A stretch of 64,000 bases of DNA from Mariannaea sp. PMI_226 (Eukaryota > Ascomycota > Sordariomycetes > Hypocreales > Nectriaceae): positions 248,001 through 312,000 of the forward strand of contig JANFOG010000005.1 of NCBI GenBank assembly GCA_024336345.1, written 5' to 3'. A program made the position numbers and the translations under genes. Positions 13,285-25,738 of this stretch are shown here, in pieces; within the stretch, counting starts at the first letter, position 1; each line of letters begins with the position of its first letter. Under the pieces are notes generated by a model. That model did not search any database. It saw only the letters and a program-made list of their open reading frames with translations, and had not been told where the DNA came from.

Positions 13285-16200
13285 ACCTTCTCTTACACGG
13301 AGATATCCTTTATGTTTATTTTTGGTCATCTTTTTGTCATTATCCGGATAGAAAGGCGCCCCAACCTCATGGTGTCATGCAACCTGCCTGGGCTTGTCTA
13401 GATGAGACATCAGCACGGCAAATGGGTGGCCACTTAGGGCATTCTCTTCTCCTCACAGCCTCAATAGAAGGGCCGGATGGGATCCAACCCCTCCCTCCGC
13501 ATACTCGTGGATAATATGCACAGTAATTTACGTAGCACACCACTCTGCCCTATATCCTGCGTCAACACCTAGTTGCAGTCTGGCATTCAGCTCACCTCAC
13601 CCTACGAGGCGGGGGTGGGGTTGAGGAAAAGACCAAAAAGTAAAAAGTTTTCCCTCCTTGGGTCCTCGGGTCCTTGGGTCCCTCCTATTGTATCCAATAT
13701 TGGACCAATTCCCGACTGAATTCGTCATTCCCTTGTTGCACTTTTCCAGCCCTGTCTTCCCCTGTCCTTGATTTGCCGTGCCAATCCGTGGGAATGCAAC
13801 ACACCACCAGCTTGTACTCTGTAACATGCACCCTACATAGTAATTCTTGTCACATCTCCCGTGTTCACTCTTTTCGCCACCGCCCTGTCTAACCCCCGTT
13901 TTGGCTTTCCCACCTTTTGGGCTGCACACGCAAGCGTAATGACGAGTGTTACGCAATAGGTCCAAGACAAAGGCCTCCCTCCCTCCCTCCTCCTCAGCCC
14001 AGAAGAGAAAACGCCACTCCGCGGAGGCACTACTGCTTTGGTAACCGTCAGCTTGGAGCCCATGCCAATGGTCTGTGCGAAGTAGCCCTATCGATATTCT
14101 CGGGCAACAACAATATCCCAAATGGTCCAGTCAGACGCCAAAGTCCAAACCCACCGTCCCCCTTTCGCCAGCAACTGTCACTAGTTTCCAGAGCTAATGG
14201 ATGGATTTGGACGAGAGAACCCTGGGTGCATCGCCGACACCCCGGCTAGGCAATCCTTCAGCCTGGATAAAAAATATACATACCATAATAGCACGATTGT
14301 CGTACTAGCTGCTGTACCCAGCAATATCGACTTCTTTCTTTTGTAGGAAATATGTAGGGATCGCGATGGGTGCGTGCATGCTCTTTTCATGGCGACTTTT
14401 GTTTCGTTGTCATGCCCTTCCTACTATTGCAACAAGTATTTCAAATTGCTAGAATACATAATCGCCACCCCGAATTTCCCTCCGAATATCTCAGCCCTGT
14501 TTCGAAAGGGTGATCTTTTGTTGGCCAAGACAGATGGTTTTGGAATGGCTGGCCGCCCAGTGCAAAGGGGAGCTGCCTACCCCCTCCCCTCCCCTCCTCT
14601 GTACCTGCGCCCTAACAGCCGCCTAAGCTTGTTACAAAGTTGTTTCTAAGCCCGCACACATGTCCGGCCGAGGCGGGAAAAGCTGTCCCATGATGCACCT
14701 AGCTATGCCAACCAGGCGTATATCTCGTGTAGGAAGTATATCTTTCGCCGCGGATATGAAGTTCGAATAAACCTAGCTTTGCAACTGCTGACCAAGCTGA
14801 CCAAGAGAGCTCCCTCACGCACGCACTCAGTCACTCACCCTCGCACCCCCTCCCCAAAGCTGCACCGTAAGGAAATGGCCTTTTCTCTTGCCCTCAAGTT
14901 GGTCTCAAGCTCCAGTGCGGAATTAAGACCTCAGGTCATCCAATGATTGCGCCCTAGGGATGGGATTCTCCACTCCCCGAATTTCTACCCCCCCTGGTCT
15001 CCTCCCAATCCCAACTGTCAACGACCCAATTCCAAGAGCCAAGATGGACGCTTGAACAGCCACCGTTTCCCAGCTTATGTCGTCTCTGTGCTTCTGATTG
15101 GATCACAATGGGTTTGTTAGAGATCCGTGGTTCACAATATCCGAGCTAGTCGAGTGGACTTTTCGTGTGACAGTTTCCTTCCAGCAGCAGCAACATCAAC
15201 AGTTTACCTCGTGTCATCCGGTGGAAGAGGCAGGCAGGCACCTCCTCAGCAACCTTCGGAACGCGGGGGGGTGTGGTGTGCGCGCGTGCGTGAGTGCGAC
15301 AGTGTTTGTGTGTGTGGCGAGCTTGGAGCCCGGAGACGGAGCTTTCTTTTGAAAAAGCACTACAAGCAGTTTTCTTCCTTCTTGGTACTGAACTTTCTCA
15401 CACTGATAAACCCAAAGCTTTGAAATTGCGTTCGAGTGTGGCTTCATGCTTCCCGTCTGAAATCAAACCCCCCATCCTCTGTGTGTTCCGGCCATCTGGG
15501 TCAGCTTTGTCGGAAGAGGGGCCGATACCCGGCAGGACAGTTGGGGGGCCTCCGTCTCCTCCGTCTCTGTCCATACGTAGTACGTTACCTATTGCCTAAT
15601 TACTGTGTATGATGAGATCTGCCCTGAGCTTCTTAGAGTAGAAAAGCGTATGTTGTGGGGTTCAAGCAGCTTAAAGAAGCGGACATGCTGCATAAGATTC
15701 CCGTCGACGTTCAAGACCATGGTAGGGCTAGTAGTCCATCCTACGGCCGTTACCTAGTATATCCTTGATGAATACACGCCCCCCCTCCCTTTCCTTTCCA
15801 TCTGGATACCTAGCTCCATTAGCCGGATTGGCTGAACCCCGACAAGTCCATTGTCCATTACCCAGCACTCGGTAATAACGGTAACGGGCAAATACCAAGG
15901 AGCTTCGGTAGGCCTAATCTAACACAGAACACTGCCAAAAAAAAATTTTAAATAAAATAAAAAACATAGTCTTTTTTCTTTCTCACGATGGTAGCTTTCC
16001 CGAATTCCCCGCCAGGACTTTCATACTCGTCTCCATTTTCCATGGGAACTTTGAATCTAGTCTGACAAATCTAGCGTAACAATTCACAGCAATTGGCGCC
16101 GCTAGCAGTCTAATTTACAATATAGCTATCGCCGCAGAATATAGACCGCCTAGTGATATGAAGTCTATGCTACTGCGTATATCTGGTAACGTTAGTTATC

Positions 16201-17974
16201 TGACTGAACATATATTCTCGCCAGATGAGTTCCAGCACTGAAGCAGTCACCGCTTCTCCCTAAAGTTTAGCACGCTTCTATAGGTTTCTCAGCCATCTAG
16301 TTATAACTACCCCATGGTTGACTATACATTGCCGTTATGTTTGTACCAAAAAAAGAAAGAAAGAAAACAAGGGAAAAGGAAAAAATCGAAACGATTATGT
16401 CCTTAGACATATTGCTTGTGATCTTCACATACGACTCGTACCGCTTACGAAATAAACGACACCAACTTTATCCCACATCTTCGCCCTCACTGCGACTTGA
16501 GCGGAATCCTCTCTACGCCGACTAGCCGCGAGATTCAGTATTATGAGTTGAGATGCTTGACGGCGCTATCGGGACATTCAATTTATTCTAGCGCCCTTTG
16601 TAATATGCAACCTAGGGCCACTGTAGTTTGAGGAAGGAGAAAAAAAAATAAAACTATCCTAGTTTGTACCAAAGTTCTTATGCCACTTGAAATTGTTTGG
16701 GCCGTCAATCTCCATCACAGAGCCGAAGACAAGGACCGTGGTCTACCATATCCCACCCGTGCTGGGCGTCGGCGTCGGCATTAATAGAGTCTCTTCCTTG
16801 CCCTCGGCAATGTGAACCTGATTGCTCAGCGATAGCGTTTCTCAAAACAGTGGTGCAGCATCGAATCTACGATTCATGGAAGCCCCTCCCAAGCAGTAGG
16901 CTATTTGGGCAAAGAGACAGGACTTGAGTCAGATGTGCATCCTCAGCCTACCATTTACAGTCTTGAATGAGCGCTCAAGTCCCACAGCAATACGTATGCA
17001 TGGAATACTAAAATTGGACGAAACGGAGCGCGTATTGGCCCTCTCCCTAGGCTTGGAAAGCCACACCACTCATATCAGGTGCTGAGCTCCACGAATGAGA
17101 GCCAAGAGCCGGTGAGTGCCAGGTCCTGCGCCTTGACATGAAGCCGGCATAAGAAAGCACACAACAGGGTCACCCTCTATCCTCATGCCATGGTTTAACT
17201 TCATAGCGCCCAATAGCTGCAAGATGGTAGGTAGGTATATAGTTTGGCGAGGAATCAGAATAAAGATGGGCCCAACACTCATTGGTACTGGAAGGCTGTT
17301 TTCTCCTCACGCTTATGAGCAATTGATTTTTGTTGAAACTCCTGTCGCCTTGTTCCACTTTATGGGAGCCACGCAACCCACGCCAGCAACTGTGATAACG
17401 TAATGAAGTTTAGCCTCTCAGGGCGAGGCAATGACAAGACAAGTGCATATGTGTGGCCGCACCAAACGTACCATGCACGATGACATGGAACACGGGTAGT
17501 TATGGGACAGAAGTAATTATCCCCTCTGTCTGTGTGAGAGCTTGAAGAGGTCGATCTTGCTCAATCCAGTCACTTGTCCGTGCCAAAGGGCGGTACATAC
17601 TAAAATACGGCACAGATGTAGGGCAGCTGCATATACAGAAGTGCTTATAACCGAAAAATAGCTCTGCTTCAGGCAGTGGCTCCGGCCTTTCTTGATAGGC
17701 GCCAATGGGCCCAGTACAGGCCACTCTGATGCAAAGGTATGCTGCGTGGTATATACTTGTACCGTCTCTGTACTTCTGCCCTCCCCCCCTCTCCCCCTCT
17801 GTCCCTCTTCCCCCCAATATGTTCTCCGCAGTTTGGAGCTGTATGGATTCCTTTCGTAGAATTACCAGGTAGTAAGCACCTAAAACTCGCGACTTAGAAC
17901 CCTGATATTAGATACCATGCAGAAATAGCTTAGAACAATTATAGTCGTCCAAAACAAGATAGTGATAAAACCAC

Positions 17975-18040
17975 CAGCACATAGTACACATGGATAGTAC
18001 ACGTGTATAGCACACATAGATAGCACACAGTACATAAAAC
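17975..18040. repeat. Imperfect tandem repeat around ATAGYACACA
   Basis: Four to five diverged copies of an approximately 13-16 bp unit containing AGTACAC or AGCACAC can be read in a row. Noncoding. Confidence 0.5.
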
Positions 18041-21000
18041 TCATGCGCCGTACAGGCTACACAGTAAAATGTGGGAGGCAGTAGTGTTTCCTCTCATATC
18101 GTAAGAACTGCAGAGTTTCTTGGTTGGAATTTTGTGGATTTCGAGCTTCGAACCCCCCACTTATTAAAGAGAATGGTTTGGGATGGGAGTGACAGTCTCG
18201 AGCTCCAAACAGGACATGGGGCTTACAAATCTTGGTAGGTGGGTAGCGAGAATTAAAGGGCCTTTAACTTGGCAAACGCATGAGGTCGCTTGGGTCTTCC
18301 GTTCACCTTATTATTGTTAGAAGGCATTCGGACACGAAGTTGATCTACACATGTGGCAGGTCTTTGAGTATCAATCCAATCACAATACCTCCAAAAATGA
18401 TGGATCTTAAGAGTTACTTGACTGAATTACTTTTTGCCCCCCCTATAGGGAGTGAGTAGCAATCAAATTGGTCATTCTGAGGATCTGTATGTGGTGATTT
18501 ACTATGTACTCATCTCGCAACTGAATCCGGCCGCCTCCTACACCAAAGTTCCTGACTATCGGCACCGACTCGGCTAAAAAAAAAAAAGAAGAGGGAAAAA
18601 AAAAGAGATGAGGCTCGTACAGAGCAAAAGGCCTAGTTCGACGCGAATACTCAAAGCCTCAAAGCTTGAGCTGTATTACCAAAAGATGAGTGATTATGAT
18701 CTAATAACCGAGGATAACTAGCTCCATTCAAACCTCATTCCACTTCCCCCCCCAAATCATTTGTCCTCCCATAGACTGTACTACGAAAATGTAAATGCAA
18801 CGTCAACAAAACGTGTATCCAGTCTCAAGGTGGAGATAATGGGTCGCTCGATCTGCTAGGTTCGTCACTTGGTAGAGATCAGTTTTTCTCCGCCACAGCA
18901 CGTATGGATGGATAATACTCCCTGGTACAATCTGGCCTCTGCGGATAGTATAGTACAGGGGTTGCTGTTCTCGCATTCCCCGTACTATGTACTTAAGTCA
19001 AAAGTTCTGTCTGGTTAGTAAATTTCGGGCCGTTTGAGTTGATGGGCTATCATTACGATGGGCCTCACTGGAGGAGAAATTATTCTTCAAGCTAGCCCGC
19101 CTGCCTACCTATCTGCCTGCATGAGAATATCATCATGGCGCCGGCGACAACGACAGTGTTCTGCATAGCAGTTCTTTGGTGACAGATTATTTACCAAATG
19201 CATACACAACAGGGCTGAAAAGAGTAGGAAGCCCCGGTAGTCATAATGATTGATGCTATCTAAATTCTATTTGGCTAGTGCTAACCTGTATTTCCCGAAC
19301 CACCTGAAATGAGGAACGAAAAAGTAGACCATTGGGAACTTTTAACAATCGCAAGGCATGTTTCAGCGAATCTATCGGGCCCAAGCCCTGACAGAAGAAC
19401 ATTGGTTGCTCTGGAGGTTATGTACTTTGGCATATGTGATTACATATTTGGACGAAAAGGAAATGACTGGCCTTGCAAGCGAAGCACATTCCTCATTGAG
19501 ACAACCTGTCAGATTCTATGGTCTTTGTGTATTGGAACGAGAGGCTAAACGTGGTATAAGTCAAGCGAGCCGTTGACGTTTGGTGGATAAAAAAAAAGGG
19601 GGGGGGGGTTTCGTGAGAAAGAATGCAAACGAACTGCAGTTGAAGGAGAACAGCCCTACCTACGTGGTCGGAATTTATTTTCACGGCTTGGCGGCGATGG
19701 GTGGATGACCAGGCGTGTCAAGCTGAAGAGATTTTATTTGGACAGTGACCGAGGCTTGCGTTCAATACTGGACCCAGTCTCATGGATGAGCAAAAAACGT
19801 TAAATTTTGGGTAAAGTGACAGCGAGTGTTGCTGGATGGAGTCATAATGCCCAAATAGCAGTGCTTGGCGCCTCGTTTTTCGATTCTGTAGTTGTTTGTG
19901 GAGGCTGAACTGGCAAGAAAATGCGACACATGAAGGGCTCCCGTCTCCCTTGATTGGCTTTCCCTTACCCCAGGCATGCCCTTCGTGCCGCTCTGGTGTC
20001 CGCCCTGGTCCGCCCTGGCTTGGGCCTGAAGGTGGCGCAGCCCGTTGGCCTGGACGCCTCGACGCACTTCCTTTCCGCTCTGTCGGACTCTGCTAGGGTT
20101 ACTGAGAAGGGCAGTCGCCAAGAATGGACAATCCTCCCTCTTCCAAGCGAGAGCAGCTAAGTTACTGAGTGTGTGTGTGGTGCGAAAGACCTCAGTCAAG
20201 CGGGACTAGGCTAAACTCACCCCAGGCGGTAACGCCAAGTGATTGAGTTAGTGTGCCTTTGAATCATCCCCTTTCCCTAGTGTCGCCTTTGTGCCAGTTT
20301 TGCGCATTACGTTGTTTAGATGATATCGCTCAAAGTGAACTTTCCAGAGGTTTTGTTTTCCGGGGAGTACCAAACTTCACATGGGTGCGTGTCGGATTGG
20401 GCTGCACCGTGCATTGTGTTTGTTTGATCGAAGGAGGGGGGCCGACCCCTGAGGAAGACGGGGGGTAATACAGTTTACAGACATGACCAAAATACAAAGC
20501 AGCAAAATAGTTAGAAATCTGCCAGTAAATTGCACACCTCTCCTGTCCCTCAACTCTAATGGTTCTTAGACGACATCGAATAACATAAGAGCAAGAGGGA
20601 GTGTTGTTGGTTGTCTTGTATGACCATGACCCCAGTATTCAGGTGGGTGGCTAATTACATAGCAATACGGAAAACGGGGATGGCCTTTGATGCCAAACAA
20701 CACTCGCTGGAGCTAGGATACATAGTACTTATTGTCTCTTCGTACGTAACAGAAAGGTACCTTTTGCACACAAACTCTGCTCTCCCTGTCCATGCGAGCC
20801 AAGCATCAAGATTCTTCATGCTACGTAGTAGTTAGTCGTTCCAGTTATCAACATCGAGGCACTACGTAATACGTAGCTCACACCTCACACACCAAACAAC
20901 AGTACTAAGTATTACGTCCGTAGCAGCCCTGCCCTATGGAAGACAACGTTCGGTAGGCTCGGGATGGCAGGCTAACTTGATGGAGTGGGTCTTCCACTAG

Positions 21001-23311
21001 ACCAAGCATGTCAATTCGGTGGCCCCTGGTAAGAGACCTGATCCTTGGAGCAGCGGTAGGGCTGAGGGGCAGGGCGGACCACTACATAGTACTTCTATGG
21101 ATGTACCCATGCTGGCAGTTTGGGTTACGAAGAAACTCCCTTGTTACGGCTCTCCACTGATTAGTAACTGAGTAACCAGAGGTAAAGAAAGATGCCAAGA
21201 TTGTAAGGATGGTAGCTTTCCTCGCAAACTCTTGCGTGGCTCTTGGCTTACTATTGTGAAAAATGTGCGGGAGGCGCGTTGGCAAGTTTGACAAAGGACC
21301 TTACTAGTGGCAGTGAGACTACTCTATGTTGATGGGGGTGTGAAGCCTCGCTTTTTGTTGCCTACTATCATCTCTGCAATTGCCTTCGTGTCCTAGCTGC
21401 GGGAGACGTCGTGCACATCAAGTGCCTTATCACAGCTCGGGTAATCTTTTTTTCCTTTTTTGAAATTTCTCTGCTTTCGCCTTCTTCGCACGGGTATTTC
21501 GTGCAGAAATCCAACCTCATTCTTGTCAGCTGAGGCTGAGACTAATTCCTATCGCGCTGTTGCCTTATTTTGAGGCTTCTCATCAATCCTCTCAGCCGGC
21601 TGGCTACTTCTCCCCTCTGGCACACTAAAGACGGTGACGGAGTCTCGGTGTTAATGCAGAGCCGCGTGATAGGCCTTGCGCTATCGTATTGGCATGTCAG
21701 GGGGACGGACCATCTCATCGCTCCATGTTCGAGCTTGCTCACCTCACCATGGTTGAGACCTACCTATTTCGCGTTTGACTGGCCAGGTCACGCTCCAATT
21801 CGCATATAGATGCCAACGGTGCTTCCCGACGCTCGTGTCATGCCTCGGCCCGTAAGATGGATTTGGCTGTCTTGTTTGAAGGTACTCAATAATAACGTTA
21901 ATAAGACGAGCCTCATCCATCTCAGTTGTGTGTCGATACAGATGCTGCCTTAACGCTACGGTGGGGCGTCCCAATTGACCAACCTTTTACAGTACTTCGA
22001 ATTGTCCTGGCTATGGCCAGTCGTTACAGCTGTGAAAAGGTGTTAGGCAACAAATCTCGAGGTACCACATTTTAAGGGTCCAACCCACGACAACATTGTC
22101 AACCTGCGAACGGAAATTCTAGAATCCGATTTGGGGGCCATGCTCGGTGTATCGGGCAGAGTATGCCTTGAAAAGGCCGTGTTGTTAGTCCCACCCAAAG
22201 ATTTGATACCTGTACCACCGTTGGGACAGTCTGCGGAGCATCGGTCATCCAGTCCCAGACTGATTACCCACGTTGTGACAAAATAGAAATAATATGCAGT
22301 GCATGGATAATGGGCCGTGTCAGTTGGCCGAATCAGGCGAGTCATCTTTGGCGCCCCCCTGGTGAGAGAAGCAGGGTCTCACTGACAGCCCATTGGGATC
22401 GCAGATGATCGGTTTTGGAATTCTGGAGGTTGACAGGGAAATATAATGCTGTGCTGAGATAATTATTCCATTAAGGGAAAATATTGATAGTAATCAAACC
22501 GGAGCTGATCTGGGTCTGCAAAAAAGCCACCACTGCCTTCGTATGCTGTGGGACAAGAAGATGCAGGAGTTGTCGCTGTGGCGGAGGGCCGGTTTCGTCA
22601 TGTGGTCAGCAACGCCATCACAACCAAACGTCTGAAGTCCTCATATACTCCTTATGTGGCTTGCCAACATGTGAAGCCATACGGAAAGTCTTGCTGGCCG
22701 GGGCCGAGACCTTAGGGCAAGGCGCAATATGACAACCAGACAAAGGTCAAGGCGCCCATCAGGCTGGCACCGTTTAAGTCACTTCCCAGCTTGGCTATGG
22801 TGCGCACACCGTACTATGTACTCACGCCCTGCCAGATGACTGGGGCTGAAAGTGGATTGACGAGCGAGATATAAGCAGGGAGGGGGGGAATAGAGAAACG
22901 GATTCGGGGAACAAATGCAGATTACTGAGCTACAGAGAAATGAATAGACAGGATAGGGAAAATGGGGAAGGGAAAAAATGGAAAAACTGTGGAAGCGAGT
23001 AATGCAGGGAATTAGTCAGGCGCAGATGGTGGCAGAATCGTCCTTCATCCAACCGAATGTGCTTCTTTTGTGGAGGGCAACATCATTCCTGTACTACTAC
23101 CATTATGGAACTTACCACCTGGTACGCATGTTCAGTTTGGGGGAGAGTAGAGTAGAGGGTAAAACGGAGAGGGAGAGCATTCAATTGCCCCCGCAATGCG
23201 TCAAATTACAAGCCAAGTCCGTAGTTTCCTGTAGCGGGAATTGTTGGTTGGTGATACATCTCGCCGTGTGCATTGAAAAACACCAAATATTTGGCCATGA
23301 CAGGGCCGTCT

Positions 23312-23390
23312 GTGTCTGCGCATGTGTGTGTTTTTGTGTGTGTGTGCGAGTGCGTGTGTGTGTGTGTGGTGCATGTGCGTATATGCATGT
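23312..23390. repeat. Imperfect (GT)n tract
   Basis: GT-rich stretch with interspersed CG and CA steps. It produces artefactual Cys/Val-rich open frames on both strands. Confidence 0.8.
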
Positions 23391-24529
23391 CAAAGCAAAA
23401 GACCCCAGAAGCCGATTATGATGAACCTGAGCCTGGTGACTCTCGGCATGGGAATGTTGGGACTAGACCAGAGCGTAGTGTGGGCGATGGGCAACAGAGA
23501 GTATCATCCTATGTAGTAAGTTCAAGGCGGCCAAGCTGGGTGAGGATGGGATGAGGTAGCGATGAGGGGTGGTGTCAACGAGAGGCAAGTAAAGCAGCAG
23601 TGGTGGTGAAGGGCAAGAGCAATAGCAGCAGGAGCAACAGTAAGAGCAACGACAAGAGCAAGAGTAACTGCAGGACAGAGTAAGACCAGGTACTTCTGAA
23701 AGCGCCAAGGCCGCGTACCTCTGCTAGGCAAACTCCCAACGGAAGCTTACCGCTTTGCTTTCTCAAGCCCACTGCCCTATACCCCCTCTTCCTTCCCCCG
23801 CGGCAACCATCGAACACACCCCCCAAATCAGGACAAATAGACGGATGCTGCATCTATCGGCCGCTGAGTTTGCTTGGGAAACGCCGCCCCCCCGACGCCA
23901 ATCCCAGCATCAACTCCCACAGCCCTCCTGGGCAAACGGCTGACAGGGCTCCCAGTTTGTCAAGGTTGCCTCAAGGTTGGCCCTGCAGGGCGTCTTTCAG
24001 GGCATTCACGTAACTCTCTCCCCTGCCGGAGCGGGGCCAGTGGAGTGTGCTACAACGTCCTCTACGACTGTGGTATGTATCTGTCGTATACACACCCCTC
24101 CTCCACCTCTCCGACTCATCCATACCGCTAATCCCTGCTCCGTACGGAGTGCGTCAAGGGTATTTTTGAGCGTTGGCGGGCTTCGCATTGCGGCCACACC
24201 CTCTCCCCCCCACCCCCACCCCCGGCTGCAAACTGAGCAGCATGGGCTCTTTTGCTCACGCCAAACTGATGGACTAGGGGTGAACTGTGGACGGGACGAG
24301 GGACGAGGGGATAATAGTACTTTTACTGTATCCATATGGTAGGAACATGTAATTAACGACGGCGTTGGTACGGGATACGCAAGCCTGAGACGTATGTACA
24401 TAGTAAGGTAATAGTAAGGTATGGGCATACATTATTCAGGCAGCATGGGGTCGGGGACGTGTAATAATAGATGGGAGAGGAGCGTAAGCCAGCAGCGAAC
24501 ACATACATACTCCATGTCCATCCCACTCT

Positions 24530-25738
24530 TGTTCCCCTTCAATATTTGTATCCTGTTGCTCGTTTCCTTCTCACCATTTCCCCATTTCCTCCCTGGCTCA
24601 ACCAACTACCAGTGTGCTGCTCCCTTCATAGCACTCAGAGCCTTCAGAGCCTTCAGAGCCTTCAGAGCGGCAAGGTGAAGAGAAAGAAGCTAGACTAAAC
24701 TGCTCCAATCCTCCTTTCCCTCTACCCTTTACAACCAACCGGCGCAAGCAAGCAACCCCAAACATCCTTTTACTGTACTCTACATACACTCACCCCCACT
24801 CATCCTGCTCGGCGTGGTGGCGCGTGTTGTGTGTATACGTAGTACGTCAGAATTAGAGATTGCGACTTGTCTGAGCAAAGTTCAGGTCTCCGCTCCCTGC
24901 CGTCACGTCAATTTGTAAGGAGCCCGCCACTCTGCAGTAAGTGTGGACATTTCCTTTTTTTTCCCTGGAGGCTTGGCCGTCATCCTGGTAAAGGACGTTT
25001 GCCGCTCCTGCTCCTCCTTCCTTGCAGGGACCGAGCAACGCTTGTACCAACGCGGGCAACCAAAAGTGCAAGGAGCGAGCAACGTCGACTGCTGTTTGTA
25101 CTCCCAGTAACACCGACACAAGTCAACTACGCCTGCGCCTGCTCCTGCACCTGCTGCTGGACACACACCTTCAAAACTCAACTGCATCCCACACCTTCCC
25201 ACCTATCGCTTCTGTCTTTCTTCCCTTTCTCTTCTTTTCTAGTATAAACTTCACCTCTCCAAAAGTCTTCCGACTTTTCTTTCTTTCTTCCTCCCTTGTT
25301 CTAGAAATCATTTCTCTTCTACCTTTTCCTACTTCCAATTTTCGCTCCGTTCACCTTGCCTGATCCACCGACACAGAGCATCCCCCAGATACACGCTGCT
25401 ATTCGCCTCCCTCGTTTCTCCAACGGCATTGGCGGCCCCGGCGGCTCCCACACTGGACCTTGCAGACCTGCGCCTTCCAACCAAGCGGACAGCCCGAACC
25501 TGCTTGGGTCTTACCCTGGCCCCCAATACATCGCACCAGAACAGCTAGGAGATAGAAGAGCACGCTCAAAAGAGTCAATCGGGAACAGGGGAAATTTGGC
25601 ATTCACTCTCGTCGGACGCCTCTTCTATGACGAAGTTGGTTGGTTCTTCCGTCATCTTGGTCCCATATCTCAGCTACCATTGTCTCGCCTCGTGCTCCAT
25701 TCCTCAGCTGGGCTTGTCAACCTACAGCATCACCGACA
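24530..25738 (+). promoter_or_regulatory. Pyrimidine-rich upstream and leader region of the C2H2 gene
   Basis: The plus strand is strongly CT-rich, especially 25190-25340, as is common around transcription starts and in leaders of fungal genes. A GTAAGT donor-like site near 24935 and several CAG acceptor-like sites just before 25739 would allow a 5' UTR intron; neither can be proven here. The (CAGAGCCTT)n repeat at 24635-24668 lies at its left end. Confidence 0.4.
24635..24668. repeat. (CAGAGCCTT)n tandem repeat
   Basis: Nearly four copies of a 9-bp unit read directly. Confidence 0.85.

Larger units (their letters stand above)
8919..24529. other. Central gene desert upstream of the C2H2 gene
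   Basis: About 15.6 kb with no coding region I can support. The longest open frames (13597-14121 -, 22978-23421 +, 19780-20199 -) have no domain, biased composition or overlap with simple repeats. The 12.7-15.5 kb part is C-rich on the plus strand. Homopolymer tracts, a GT-rich repeat near 23.3 kb and many copies of the TACTATGTA motif lie here. No tRNA T-loop with a matching stem was found. Confidence 0.5.

Noticed and set aside
13597..14121. 174-codon minus-strand frame
   Set aside because: No domain, unusual composition, overlapping open frames on the other strand in a C-rich region.
19780..20199. 139-codon minus-strand frame
   Set aside because: No recognisable motif and a competing plus-strand frame; likely chance.
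22978..23421. 147-codon plus-strand frame with a Cys/Val-rich C-terminus
   Set aside because: Its C-terminal half is simply the translation of a GT-rich repeat; no motif in the rest.
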